A stretch of 39,522 nucleotides of DNA from Cyclobacteriaceae bacterium (lineage in GTDB: Bacteria > Bacteroidota > Bacteroidia > Cytophagales > Cyclobacteriaceae): assembly GCA_016787755.1 (NCBI GenBank), contig JAEUUA010000010.1, positions 1 through 39,522 of the forward strand, written 5' to 3'. The notes beneath the pieces are model-generated. The model was not told where the DNA came from. It searched no databases and saw only the letters and a program-made list of their open reading frames with translations. This document shows, piece after piece, positions 1 to 7,384 of the stretch; within the stretch, counting starts at the first letter, position 1; each line of letters opens with the position of its first letter. The translations under genes were made by a program, and so were the position numbers.

Positions 1-1515
1 TTATCCACCGCTCAGGCAATAACGAGAGCCAAAGAAGTTGGCGTGCGCAAGTCGGTAGGTGCCGGTAGATTTAATTTAATTGTGCAATTTCTATCTGAGG
101 CCTGGGTACTTACCTTTATCTCAGGAATTTTTGCCATAGCCATAGCGCAATTAGCTATGCCTTCCATTAATACAGTGCTAGACAAGAACATTTTATTTGA
201 ATTAACAAATTCACCACTCCTACTTTTATCTCTTTTAGCAGCCATCATTTTAATCGGCCTTTTTGCGGGCATGTATCCTGCGTGGCTCATTTCAAAATAC
301 AATCCATCGCTTACGTTGAAGGTGGGCTCAACCACTTCGGGAAATCACGGCTCGGCATGGTTACGAAAGAGTTTAGTGGTAGCTCAGTTCAGCATTTCGA
401 TTGGGTTGTTGATTGCCCTCTTAGTGATTGCCGAACAGGTAAATTATTTGCGCAGTAAAAATCTCGGATTTACTAAAGACAATATCATTAATGTCGAAAT
501 TCAACCTCGCATCAATAAACAAGGTTTATTTAAAAATGAACTCGAAAAAATTGCCGAAATAAAAGATGTAGCCTTTGCTACCGCAACTCCGAGTAGCCAG
601 TCACATTGGGGTACCATCATGAACCGGGCAGGACGCGAAGATCCATCCCGAAAAGAAGTGACTCTAATTTTTGGTGATGATCATTTTTGTACAATGTATG
701 GCCTTCAATTGTTAGCTGGAAGATTTCTGGAAGCTTCCGATACTAATTATATCGCGCAGTCGTTGGCTGAGAAAGATCAGATCATAAAGGCGGTAGTTAA
801 TGAACAATTAATACACGAACTTCAATTCGAATCAAACGATGCTGCTATCGGTGAGCGCGTTTGGGTGGGATGGAATAGCGGCAACGTTGAAATTGTTGGT
901 GTGGTTGGTGATTTTAATACCGGATCACTACATCAAGTCATTAAGCCAGCGTTAATTACACCAAACCCTAAGGACTATGAACAAGCGGGGATAAAAATTG
1001 AAGCCAATAGCAATGTGCCCGAAACATTGGCCGCAATAGAAGCTGCCTGGAGAACTGCCTACCCGGAAGGAATTTTTTCATACAAATTTTTAGATGAACA
1101 GATTGATGCCTTTTACAAAGCAGAAGAAAGGCTTTTCACTTTATTTAAAATATTTTCAGGGCTAGCCATGTTTATTTCGTGCCTCGGACTTTGGGGGCTC
1201 GCTACCTTTGCTGCACAAACGCGCACCAAAGAAATAGGCATTCGAAAAGTATTAGGGGCATCGGTTAACAGAATAGTTATACTGCTTTCTAAAGATTTTC
1301 TTTTGCTGGTAGTAGCTGCTATGGTAATTGCTTCTCCCCTTGCGTGGTATGGCATGAATCAATGGCTTCAGAACTACGCATTCCGAATTACTATTAGTTG
1401 GTGGATTATCGGGCTAACCGGAATTATAGCTGTTCTTATTGCAATCCTCACTGTAAGTTCGCAAGCCATTAAAGCAGCACTTAGCAATCCGGTGGATAGT
1501 TTAAGGAGCGAATGA
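1..1515 (+). CDS. ABC transporter permease, FtsX/MacB-like, 5'-truncated
   Basis: Only the C-terminal part is present; the frame is open from base 1 (reading LSTAQAITRAKEVGVRK), so the start lies outside the window and the internal GTG at 43 is not a real start. The opening residues match the first FtsX core, the '(N)LSTARA-KRAKEVG-RK-VGA' signature also found in the complete paralogue at 32214-34670. There follow transmembrane helices, a periplasmic MacB_PCD-like domain (about residues 120-360 of this fragment), and a second FtsX block with KEIGIRKVLGASV and the last three helices. It ends in the family-typical 'NP-DSLR-E'. These roughly 800-residue inner-membrane permeases are common in Cytophagales and are usually encoded without an adjacent ATPase. 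The substrate is unknown; such proteins move lipoproteins, peptides or drugs, or act mechanically on the envelope. Confidence 0.93.
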   Translation, partial: LSTAQAITRAKEVGVRKSVGAGRFNLIVQFLSEAWVLTFISGIFAIAIAQLAMPSINTVLDKNILFELTNSPLLLLSLLAAIILIGLFAGMYPAWLISKYNPSLTLKVGSTTSGNHGSAWLRKSLVVAQFSISIGLLIALLVIAEQVNYLRSKNLGFTKDNIINVEIQPRINKQGLFKNELEKIAEIKDVAFATATPSSQSHWGTIMNRAGREDPSRKEVTLIFGDDHFCTMYGLQLLAGRFLEASDTNYIAQSLAEKDQIIKAVVNEQLIHELQFESNDAAIGERVWVGWNSGNVEIVGVVGDFNTGSLHQVIKPALITPNPKDYEQAGIKIEANSNVPETLAAIEAAWRTAYPEGIFSYKFLDEQIDAFYKAEERLFTLFKIFSGLAMFISCLGLWGLATFAAQTRTKEIGIRKVLGASVNRIVILLSKDFLLLVVAAMVIASPLAWYGMNQWLQNYAFRITISWWIIGLTGIIAVLIAILTVSSQAIKAALSNPVDSLRSE

Positions 1516-1621
1516 AGCGAAGTGAATGGGAATCTTGTATTCAGTAATTAATATCAAGTATCCAACTTTGAGTAGGGGTTGAACCGAGGTTAGATGTCTT
1601 ACGTTCAAAAAAGAAAGAATT

Positions 1622-2356
1622 ATGAAAAAATTTGCATTTTCCGTCATTCTGGCTGCTATTACCTCTCTTTCCGTTGCACAGGAATTTGAAAAAGAGCTGG
1701 GCTCGTTCGATAAAATAATCGTATCTCCTAAAATTAATCTAATGTTAGAAAAAGGTGATCGGGAGTCAATCCGAATCAAAAGTTCTCACATTGAGCCGGG
1801 AAAAATTAATGTGGAGATAATCAATAATAAACTCCATCTCTTTTTAGATCATGCGCGAATTGTTGAAAAACAAGAACGTACCAATAAATACCACTCGAAG
1901 ACGAGCATGTATCGTGATGCTGAAGTAACTGCCTATGTCACCTACACAGAACTTACTGGATTGGAAGTTCGGGGTGAACAGGAAGTAACCTGCTTAAGTA
2001 GCATTGATTCAGAAAAGTTCAAACTCAAGGTATATGGCGAAGCAGAAATAACTTTTGAATCTTTATCCACACAAAAATTTAAAGCGGTTGTGTATGGTGA
2101 GAATAAAATAAAAATTAAAGACGGAAAAGCAGACCACCAACGCTATAGGTTGTATGGCGAAAATAAAATTGATACCAGAGCAGTATCAAGCTCAACCATT
2201 TCGACTACCATTTATGGTGAAGGAAGACTAACTGTAAACGCAAGTGATGAAGTGCGTATTTCGGCATTTGGCGAACCTCAAATCAATGTGATGGGTACCT
2301 CATTCATTAATAAGGGTATTGTGATTGGTAGAGTTGAGATTCGAAAAAATAACTAA
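1622..2356 (+). CDS. exported head-GIN domain protein (DUF2807)
   Basis: A 244-residue protein with a clear signal peptide (MKKFAFSVILAAITSLSVAQ) and then an all-beta body like the 'putative auto-transporter adhesin, head GIN domain' family. From about residue 115 it is built of short rungs carrying a (Y/R/F)GE motif at 117, 138, 158, 178, 198 and 216, an almost exact 20-residue period, as expected for a right-handed beta-helix. There is no lipobox, so it is probably periplasmic or surface-exposed. It lies about 105 bases after the permease on the same strand and is closed by its own hairpin terminator. No enzymatic residues are recognisable. Family assignment is firm; the biological role is unknown. 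Confidence 0.85.
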   Translation: MKKFAFSVILAAITSLSVAQEFEKELGSFDKIIVSPKINLMLEKGDRESIRIKSSHIEPGKINVEIINNKLHLFLDHARIVEKQERTNKYHSKTSMYRDAEVTAYVTYTELTGLEVRGEQEVTCLSSIDSEKFKLKVYGEAEITFESLSTQKFKAVVYGENKIKIKDGKADHQRYRLYGENKIDTRAVSSSTISTTIYGEGRLTVNASDEVRISAFGEPQINVMGTSFINKGIVIGRVEIRKNN

Positions 2357-2375
2357 AAAGCATCATCTCATAAAC

Positions 2376-2402
2376 AAAAAGCCTGATCAAGTCAGGCTTT
2401 TT
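2376..2402 (+). terminator. intrinsic terminator after the GIN-domain gene
   Basis: A perfect 11-bp stem with arms at 2376-2386 and 2392-2402 around the loop TCAAG. The left arm begins with five A and the right arm ends with five T, so the hairpin can act in both directions. It lies 20 bases after the stop of the GIN-domain gene. Confidence 0.88.
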
Positions 2403-2479
2403 CGGTTTAACTCATTCCGTTTATATTGAGATTCAAAAAAGCGATTAATCTCACTTTACAGAAAAAATGGGTTTACCTA

Positions 2480-2519
2480 TTTGGCTAAATTAGAATTGAT
2501 CCGTAGTTTTCTACCTTAG
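2480..2519 (+). promoter_or_regulatory. possible Bacteroidota-type promoter for the DUF6588 gene
   Basis: TTTG at 2480-2483 is followed after 20 bases by TAGTTTTC (2504-2511), which loosely fits the Bacteroidota -33 TTTG / -7 TAnnTTTG promoter. The stretch continues into TACCTTAG (2512-2519). Almost the same string, TTTTCCTACCTTAG, precedes the AAA+ gene at 18987-19000, which supports a regulatory role. Weak evidence; no transcript data. Confidence 0.3.
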
Positions 2520-2531
2520 AACCCATACTAT

Positions 2532-3554
2532 ATGACTAAGATTTACAAATTTATTGCTTTGATTCTGGTGAGTTTCAGCTGCCTACCGCAAGCGAGTTAT
2601 GCCCAGGATGATATTGACCAGATTTTGAAAGGATCTTTGAAAGATGCCAATTACCTGTTAGAAGGATACATGACTCCTTTGATGAACAGTATTGGCACCG
2701 GACTAAATTACGGTTGGTATAATACCGCAAAAGTGCATAAGACATTAGGTGTTGATTTAACCATTAGTGCAAGTTTAGTTTACACACCTGTCTCTGATAA
2801 ATTTTACAGTGTTGATAATAATAAGTTAGAACAAGTAAGGTTGATTTCGTATGATAACAATCCAATCAGTTCAACCGGCATAGGAAGTGTTCCATCTATT
2901 TTTGGACCTGATAAGGCGCCAACATACGAACACACTGACTCGGGTGAAACTTTTGATGGTCCTCCTGGCCTTGATTTAAAGGATGCAATCAAAATTAATG
3001 CGTTACCTGTCCCTATCTACAACTTAGGGATCGGCCTGCCAAAAGGGTTTGATCTAAAAATAAGATTTGCACCAACACTTACCTCTGGGGATGCAAAGTT
3101 TAGTTTGTTTGGACTTGGCGTAATGCATGACGTGAAGCAATATATTCCTGGCATTAAAGCCATACCGTTTGATTTATCCGCTTTTGTAGGGTACACAAAT
3201 ATGAAAGCAGAGCAAAAAATAGATGCAACTTCCGGGCAAAATCAACGAGCCGAAGTTTCATTTAGCTCAACAACGGTGCAAGCACTGATTTCGAAGAAGA
3301 TTTCTGTATTGACAGTATATGGTGGTCTTGGATATAATTTGGCTAAGTCAAACCTCGCAATGAAAGGAACATATGATTTGGATGATGACGGGACTGTAGA
3401 CGCAACAGACCCAGTAAATCTTGATTTCTCAACCTCTGGCGTGCGGGCCACAGGGGGTATTAGACTTAAATTTGCTGTATTTACTTTTCATGGAGACTAC
3501 ACGTTATCTAAGTATAATACCCTGAATGCAGGGTTTGGAATAAACGTTCGATAA
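2532..3554 (+). CDS. DUF6588 family outer-membrane barrel-like protein
   Basis: A 340-residue exported protein with a signal peptide ending near ASYAQ (residue 25). The motif 'PLMNSIGTGLNYGWYNTAK' soon after the signal is typical of the Bacteroidota family DUF6588, whose members look like outer-membrane beta-barrels. Alternating hydrophobic strands fill the C-terminal half, and the chain ends in a strand (LNAGFGINVR). A loop near residues 282-290 reads DLDDDGTVD, an EF-hand/dockerin-like DxDxDGxxD calcium-binding pattern placed between two barrel strands. The gene stands alone and converges on the signalling operon across a strong hairpin. Function unknown; the barrel is inferred from composition and family. 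Confidence 0.8.
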   Translation: MTKIYKFIALILVSFSCLPQASYAQDDIDQILKGSLKDANYLLEGYMTPLMNSIGTGLNYGWYNTAKVHKTLGVDLTISASLVYTPVSDKFYSVDNNKLEQVRLISYDNNPISSTGIGSVPSIFGPDKAPTYEHTDSGETFDGPPGLDLKDAIKINALPVPIYNLGIGLPKGFDLKIRFAPTLTSGDAKFSLFGLGVMHDVKQYIPGIKAIPFDLSAFVGYTNMKAEQKIDATSGQNQRAEVSFSSTTVQALISKKISVLTVYGGLGYNLAKSNLAMKGTYDLDDDGTVDATDPVNLDFSTSGVRATGGIRLKFAVFTFHGDYTLSKYNTLNAGFGINVR

Positions 3555-3560
3555 AATAAA

Positions 3561-3590
3561 GGGAGTTAGGACTTTATCATCCTAACTCCC
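3561..3590. terminator. bidirectional terminator between DUF6588 and the signalling operon
   Basis: A perfect 11-bp stem (3561-3571 with 3580-3590) and an 8-base loop sit between two convergent genes, five bases from the stop of the minus-strand kinase gene. On the minus strand it is followed by a T-rich run, so it should end transcription of the kinase operon and probably of the barrel gene as well. Confidence 0.85.
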
Positions 3591-3594
3591 ACTC

Positions 3595-4710
3595 TTACTT
3601 AGAATTTGGTAATAGAATAGAAAAGGAAGTTCCTACATCTAATTCAGATTTCACATCAATTGTTCCATTCAACTTTTCAACAGTTTCTTTCACAATATAT
3701 AGCCCTAGTCCGGCTCCGTCACTTACTGTAGACGCTCGGAAGAACATATTGAATATCTTCGGGAGAAGTTCATCCTTAATTCCTATTCCGTTATCAATAA
3801 ATTCAATCTTTATCTCCGCCTCAGAAACCCGAACCGTAATATTGATATAGGAATTTAATCGACTACTATTGCGGTACTTTATTGCGTTGGATAATAAATT
3901 ATTGAAGATCACAGAAAGTCGATAGGCATCCGAAAATGCAGGAACATCTGCGATTACTTCAAGGTTTTTAGTCAGTTCATTATAGCCATCCAGATACCTG
4001 AGTCGCTCCATATTCTCCTCCACTATCGCTTTAATGTCTACCTGCTCTCTATATACTTCATTCCTGGCATTTCGTGAATACTCCAAAATTTCTTTTAATG
4101 TGTCATCCAGTTTATGAATGCTTTGTTCCATCATGTTAAAATACTTTCCAAAATGCTGATCCGGATCGTGTCCTTCATTTTTAGCAAGGTTTAATAAACC
4201 AAGAACGGACATGAGTGGTGCTCTCAAATTATGAGAAACACTATATACGAAACTGTCTAGCTCCTTATTGATTTTAATTAGCTCTTCATTTTGTTCACGA
4301 AGGGCAATTTCAGCATTCAAGCGTTTTTTTTCGGTATCCCGTTTTTGTAATGAATTATTGATGGAGGATGGCAATCGAGAGAGGTTTGATTTCAATACAT
4401 AATCATCGGCTCCTTGCTTTATACAACTTACTGCAAACTCTTCAGAAACGGTTCCAGTAACTAAAATAAAAACTCCCGTAAATCCATTCTCTTTGCAAAG
4501 TTGCAGCGCTTCCGTTGAACTGAACTGCGGCAACCCATGATCTGATAACACCACATCTGGTAAAAAAGTCCTTATTTCTAATTCAAACTCCTCACGCGTA
4601 TCCACTTGTCGTGTAGTAAAATCAAAACCATCCTTTCTCAGAACTCGCTCAATCAGTTCTACGTCTTCGTACATATCCTCCAGAACTAAAATCTTCAAAC
4701 CCATTCGCAT
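3595..4710 (-). CDS. hybrid protein: receiver domain followed by histidine kinase
   Basis: A 371-residue cytoplasmic protein with an N-terminal receiver domain (about 5-120: acidic pocket E11-D12, phospho-acceptor D57 in VVLSDHGLP, T85, K107) and then a coiled linker. The HisKA domain has its H-box at about 155-165 (SVSHNLRAPL, H159), and the HATPase domain shows the N-box NLLSNAIKY, G1 DNGIGI and G2 GAGLGL. The receiver-first order suggests a kinase controlled by phosphorylation from another kinase, here most likely the CHASE3-PAS kinase encoded upstream. It is the last gene of a three-gene minus-strand operon, 33 bases after the response regulator. There is no transmembrane segment and no output domain. 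The ATG at 4710 is used; an in-frame ATG at 4704 is also possible. Confidence 0.92.
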   Translation of the reverse strand: MRMGLKILVLEDMYEDVELIERVLRKDGFDFTTRQVDTREEFELEIRTFLPDVVLSDHGLPQFSSTEALQLCKENGFTGVFILVTGTVSEEFAVSCIKQGADDYVLKSNLSRLPSSINNSLQKRDTEKKRLNAEIALREQNEELIKINKELDSFVYSVSHNLRAPLMSVLGLLNLAKNEGHDPDQHFGKYFNMMEQSIHKLDDTLKEILEYSRNARNEVYREQVDIKAIVEENMERLRYLDGYNELTKNLEVIADVPAFSDAYRLSVIFNNLLSNAIKYRNSSRLNSYINITVRVSEAEIKIEFIDNGIGIKDELLPKIFNMFFRASTVSDGAGLGLYIVKETVEKLNGTIDVKSELDVGTSFSILLPNSK

Positions 4711-4743
4711 TTCAATTCATATATTTAATAAATGTAACTGACT

Positions 4744-5172
4744 TCATAATTTAGGCACCTCGTTGATGACCGACCAGAAAAGCCCTATTTGAGAAACTGC
4801 TTCAATAAACTTATCCAATTCAACAGGTTTCACTACATACGCGTTTACCCCCATTTTATAGCTTTCAATAATATCCCTTTCTTCCTTCGATGAGGTTAAC
4901 ATAACCACCGGAATCATTTTTTTTTGGTCATCCTTTTTTATAGCACGTAACACTTCAATACCATCCACTTTTGGCATTTTTAAATCCAACAAGATCAGCT
5001 TTGGCAAACCATTGTCGGGTGTGTTAAAAATGTATTCTAATACTTCCTCACCGTCTTTAAAATGAATTAGATTATTTACCACCCTATTCTTTTTTAAGGC
5101 ACGCATAGTAAGTTCAGCATCGTCTTGACTATCCTCCACCAATAGTATTTCGATCAGATTATTTACTTTCAT
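4744..5172 (-). CDS. single-domain response regulator, Rcp1-like
   Basis: A stand-alone receiver domain of 142 residues: acidic pair ED near 13-14, phospho-acceptor D63 in LLDLKMP, T93 (MLTSS) and K115 (VKP). The N-terminal '[17 protein letters not shown]' and the insertion around [20 protein letters not shown] are characteristic of the Rcp1 type of regulator that partners phytochrome-like and PAS kinases. With no DNA-binding or enzymatic output domain, it probably works as a phosphate shuttle or by protein contact. It lies 12 bases or more after the membrane kinase and 33 bases before the receiver-kinase hybrid, which suggests a relay between the two kinases. Confidence 0.93.
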   Translation of the reverse strand: MKVNNLIEILLVEDSQDDAELTMRALKKNRVVNNLIHFKDGEEVLEYIFNTPDNGLPKLILLDLKMPKVDGIEVLRAIKKDDQKKMIPVVMLTSSKEERDIIESYKMGVNAYVVKPVELDKFIEAVSQIGLFWSVINEVPKL

Positions 5173-5184
5173 TGTTCCTATATT

Positions 5185-6891
5185 TTAGTCGATGTAAAAA
5201 GAAAAAGTAGCTCCTTGATTAACTGAACCTTGTGCAGTTATTTTACCACCATGCCTTGAAATAATTCTGCTTACCAAAGCCAGGCCTACACCAGTACCCT
5301 CAAAATCCTCTGTTGTGTGCAATCGTTGAAAAACACCAAATAATTTTCCGACATACTTCATATCGAAACCAACACCGTTATCACGTATGGTGTACGTTAC
5401 TCTTCCACTATCAACGGTATCAAATATTTCAATTTTAGCCTTAGGCGTTCGCCTTGTATACTTAATAGCATTCCCGATGAGGTTAATCCAAACCAGGCGA
5501 AGCATGTTGATATCTCCTTTTGCTCTATTTAATGGACTGATTATAAACTCTATCTCCCTACCCTTCTCTAATTCTAATTGCTCATTAACAATATTTTGAA
5601 CAATTGCATACACATCGATATTCGAAACAATCATTTCCTTTCTGTTGTTACGCGAAAATTCAAGCAGATCATCAATCAATTGCCCCATCCGCTTAGCATT
5701 ACGCTTAATAATTCCAATTTGTCGTACACCTTCTGCATCCAATTTTGATGCATATTCATCCTCCAGAATTTTTGTAAATCCAAGAATTGATCGCAAGGGT
5801 GCGCGCAAATCATGCGATACAGAATGTGTATAAGATTCGAGATCTCGATTTAATTCAACTATTTTTTGTTCCGCCAACTTACGAGCTGTAATGTCGAAAC
5901 CTGAAGTACGGCCTTTTATAAATCTACCCTCGCTATCATAAATAGCCGTAGAACTCACTAGCATAGGAAACCGCGAGCCATCTTTTCGTTTCATCTCAAG
6001 CTCCACGTTATCAATTGATCCTTGCATTACGTATCTATTAAATCCGGGTTGATAAACGCTCCAGTCAGATAAATGAATAAGGTCCTCTACTTTCAGTTTT
6101 CCAATCACTTCTTCACGTTCATACCCCAACCAAGCTAACGCTGTGTTATTAATATTAACTACCTGATGATTATAATCTACTGATAAATATGCACAAGGTG
6201 CATTATCATATAAGTCGTAAATTTCCTTTGAAGCTTTTTCCAATGACATCTCAGCCTCGGCTCGGGCTTGTAGGTTGGAATTGATTGCATAAAATAAGAT
6301 GAACAATAAAGTAATTATAACTACAATTAACACATTGAATGACACATTGAATTGATTAATGCTACGCTCTGTTTCGTCAATCCGTTGGCTCAATAAGTCT
6401 GTTTCGGCTTTCTCAAAAGCGGAGACAATGGAATTTATATTATCTGTAATTTTTTTTCCCACCTGCGTTTTGATTAACAAATCGGCCTTTTCAAAAGACT
6501 CATTCCGGGCTGAAACAACTTGTTCATTAAATTTAATCTTTTGCTCAATTAATGTATCTAACCTACTGAGTTTTGCCTGTTGCCGAATATTACCGGAGGT
6601 TAGTAGTACTAATTTTTTGAAATTAGATTTTATACTATCCCGCTGTGATACAAAGTCCTGAATAAAAGTTGCTTGGTTGGTTAAAACAAAACCTCTGGCT
6701 TCTGACTCAATGGTAAAGATCCGTGCCTGTATCTGTTTAATATTGTAAAGAACCTGATTTGTACGCGAAACCATTTTACTGGTTCTGATAAATGATTGCG
6801 TATTGTAAAACGATAATATGCCTAAAAAAACAATAATTAAAAGAGAAGACGAAAAACCAAACAGCACCCTACGCTTTACATAGAACTTCAT
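5185..6891 (-). CDS. membrane sensor histidine kinase, CHASE3-PAS-HisKA-HATPase
   Basis: A 568-residue sensor kinase starting at the ATG at 6891; a TTG nine bases upstream is a weaker alternative. TM1 at about 10-30, a periplasmic helical CHASE3-like domain at 35-180 (with the family's ESEARGFVLT at 62-71), and TM2 at 186-204. A PAS domain follows at about 225-345 (DNAPCAYLSVD, W-GYEREEVIG, KDGSRFPMLVS). HisKA has H360 in SVSHDLRAPLRSI, and the ATPase domain has N474, the DNGVGF box (504-509) and GTGVGLAL (532-539). It should autophosphorylate in response to an envelope or PAS-bound signal and pass phosphate to the Rcp1-like regulator encoded just after it. First gene of the operon; the signal is unknown. 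Confidence 0.95.
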   Translation of the reverse strand: MKFYVKRRVLFGFSSSLLIIVFLGILSFYNTQSFIRTSKMVSRTNQVLYNIKQIQARIFTIESEARGFVLTNQATFIQDFVSQRDSIKSNFKKLVLLTSGNIRQQAKLSRLDTLIEQKIKFNEQVVSARNESFEKADLLIKTQVGKKITDNINSIVSAFEKAETDLLSQRIDETERSINQFNVSFNVLIVVIITLLFILFYAINSNLQARAEAEMSLEKASKEIYDLYDNAPCAYLSVDYNHQVVNINNTALAWLGYEREEVIGKLKVEDLIHLSDWSVYQPGFNRYVMQGSIDNVELEMKRKDGSRFPMLVSSTAIYDSEGRFIKGRTSGFDITARKLAEQKIVELNRDLESYTHSVSHDLRAPLRSILGFTKILEDEYASKLDAEGVRQIGIIKRNAKRMGQLIDDLLEFSRNNRKEMIVSNIDVYAIVQNIVNEQLELEKGREIEFIISPLNRAKGDINMLRLVWINLIGNAIKYTRRTPKAKIEIFDTVDSGRVTYTIRDNGVGFDMKYVGKLFGVFQRLHTTEDFEGTGVGLALVSRIISRHGGKITAQGSVNQGATFSFYID

Positions 6892-7384
6892 AAAACTCAA
6901 TTACGACTATAGCCGCACTATAATAGTCATAAATGACTTTATTATTTTTAAGCGCAATTTTGCAATATGTACCATTTTGGAGTAAAAATTAAAATTTTCA
7001 CAAAATGTTAAAACGATTTTCACCAATGAAAATCCACTTCGAATCCCTTTCGTACTGCTTACCAACTAAACATTCAGCACTCTGATTGGCATTGGCACTT
7101 TTACATTAAAAGGGGAAAAAGTACTGCTCTGGCAGAAAGCATGGGGTATTTCACATCCAATATTTTAGATTGTGAACCTTAGAGGGAGATGTAATTTTTT
7201 TATCAAATCTTCAAAATAAATTCTACTGTCAAATCAAGCGTGGGTTCTGCCTTTCTCCGCATTGAAGCAACACTAAGGCCCTTTCTTTCAATGTGCTTTT
7301 CGGACTTCTACTTCATTGTTTTCCGCAATAATTCGGATGTCCCATAAAGATTTCCAGTCTAAGAACTGGACAAAAACGATAAAT
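6892..7384. other. divergent intergenic region between the kinase operon and the Omp85-like gene
   Basis: About 490 bases without a supported gene, holding the start regions of two divergent units. The half near the kinase operon is very AT-rich. The other half contains an in-frame TTG (7316) and ATG (7337) that could lengthen the downstream protein. No rRNA, tRNA or strong hairpin is visible, and no convincing promoter could be fixed by eye. Confidence 0.5.

Noticed and set aside
43..1515. Complete permease gene starting at GTG 43
   Set aside because: The frame is open to base 1 and already codes for the conserved FtsX signature, so the gene is truncated by the window edge.
3595..6891. Bacteriophytochrome operon
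   Set aside because: The regulator is Rcp1-like, but the membrane kinase has CHASE3 and PAS domains and no GAF or PHY chromophore region.
7085..7120. Sigma-54 promoter (TGGCAC near 7092)
   Set aside because: There is no GC element at the -12 position with correct spacing.
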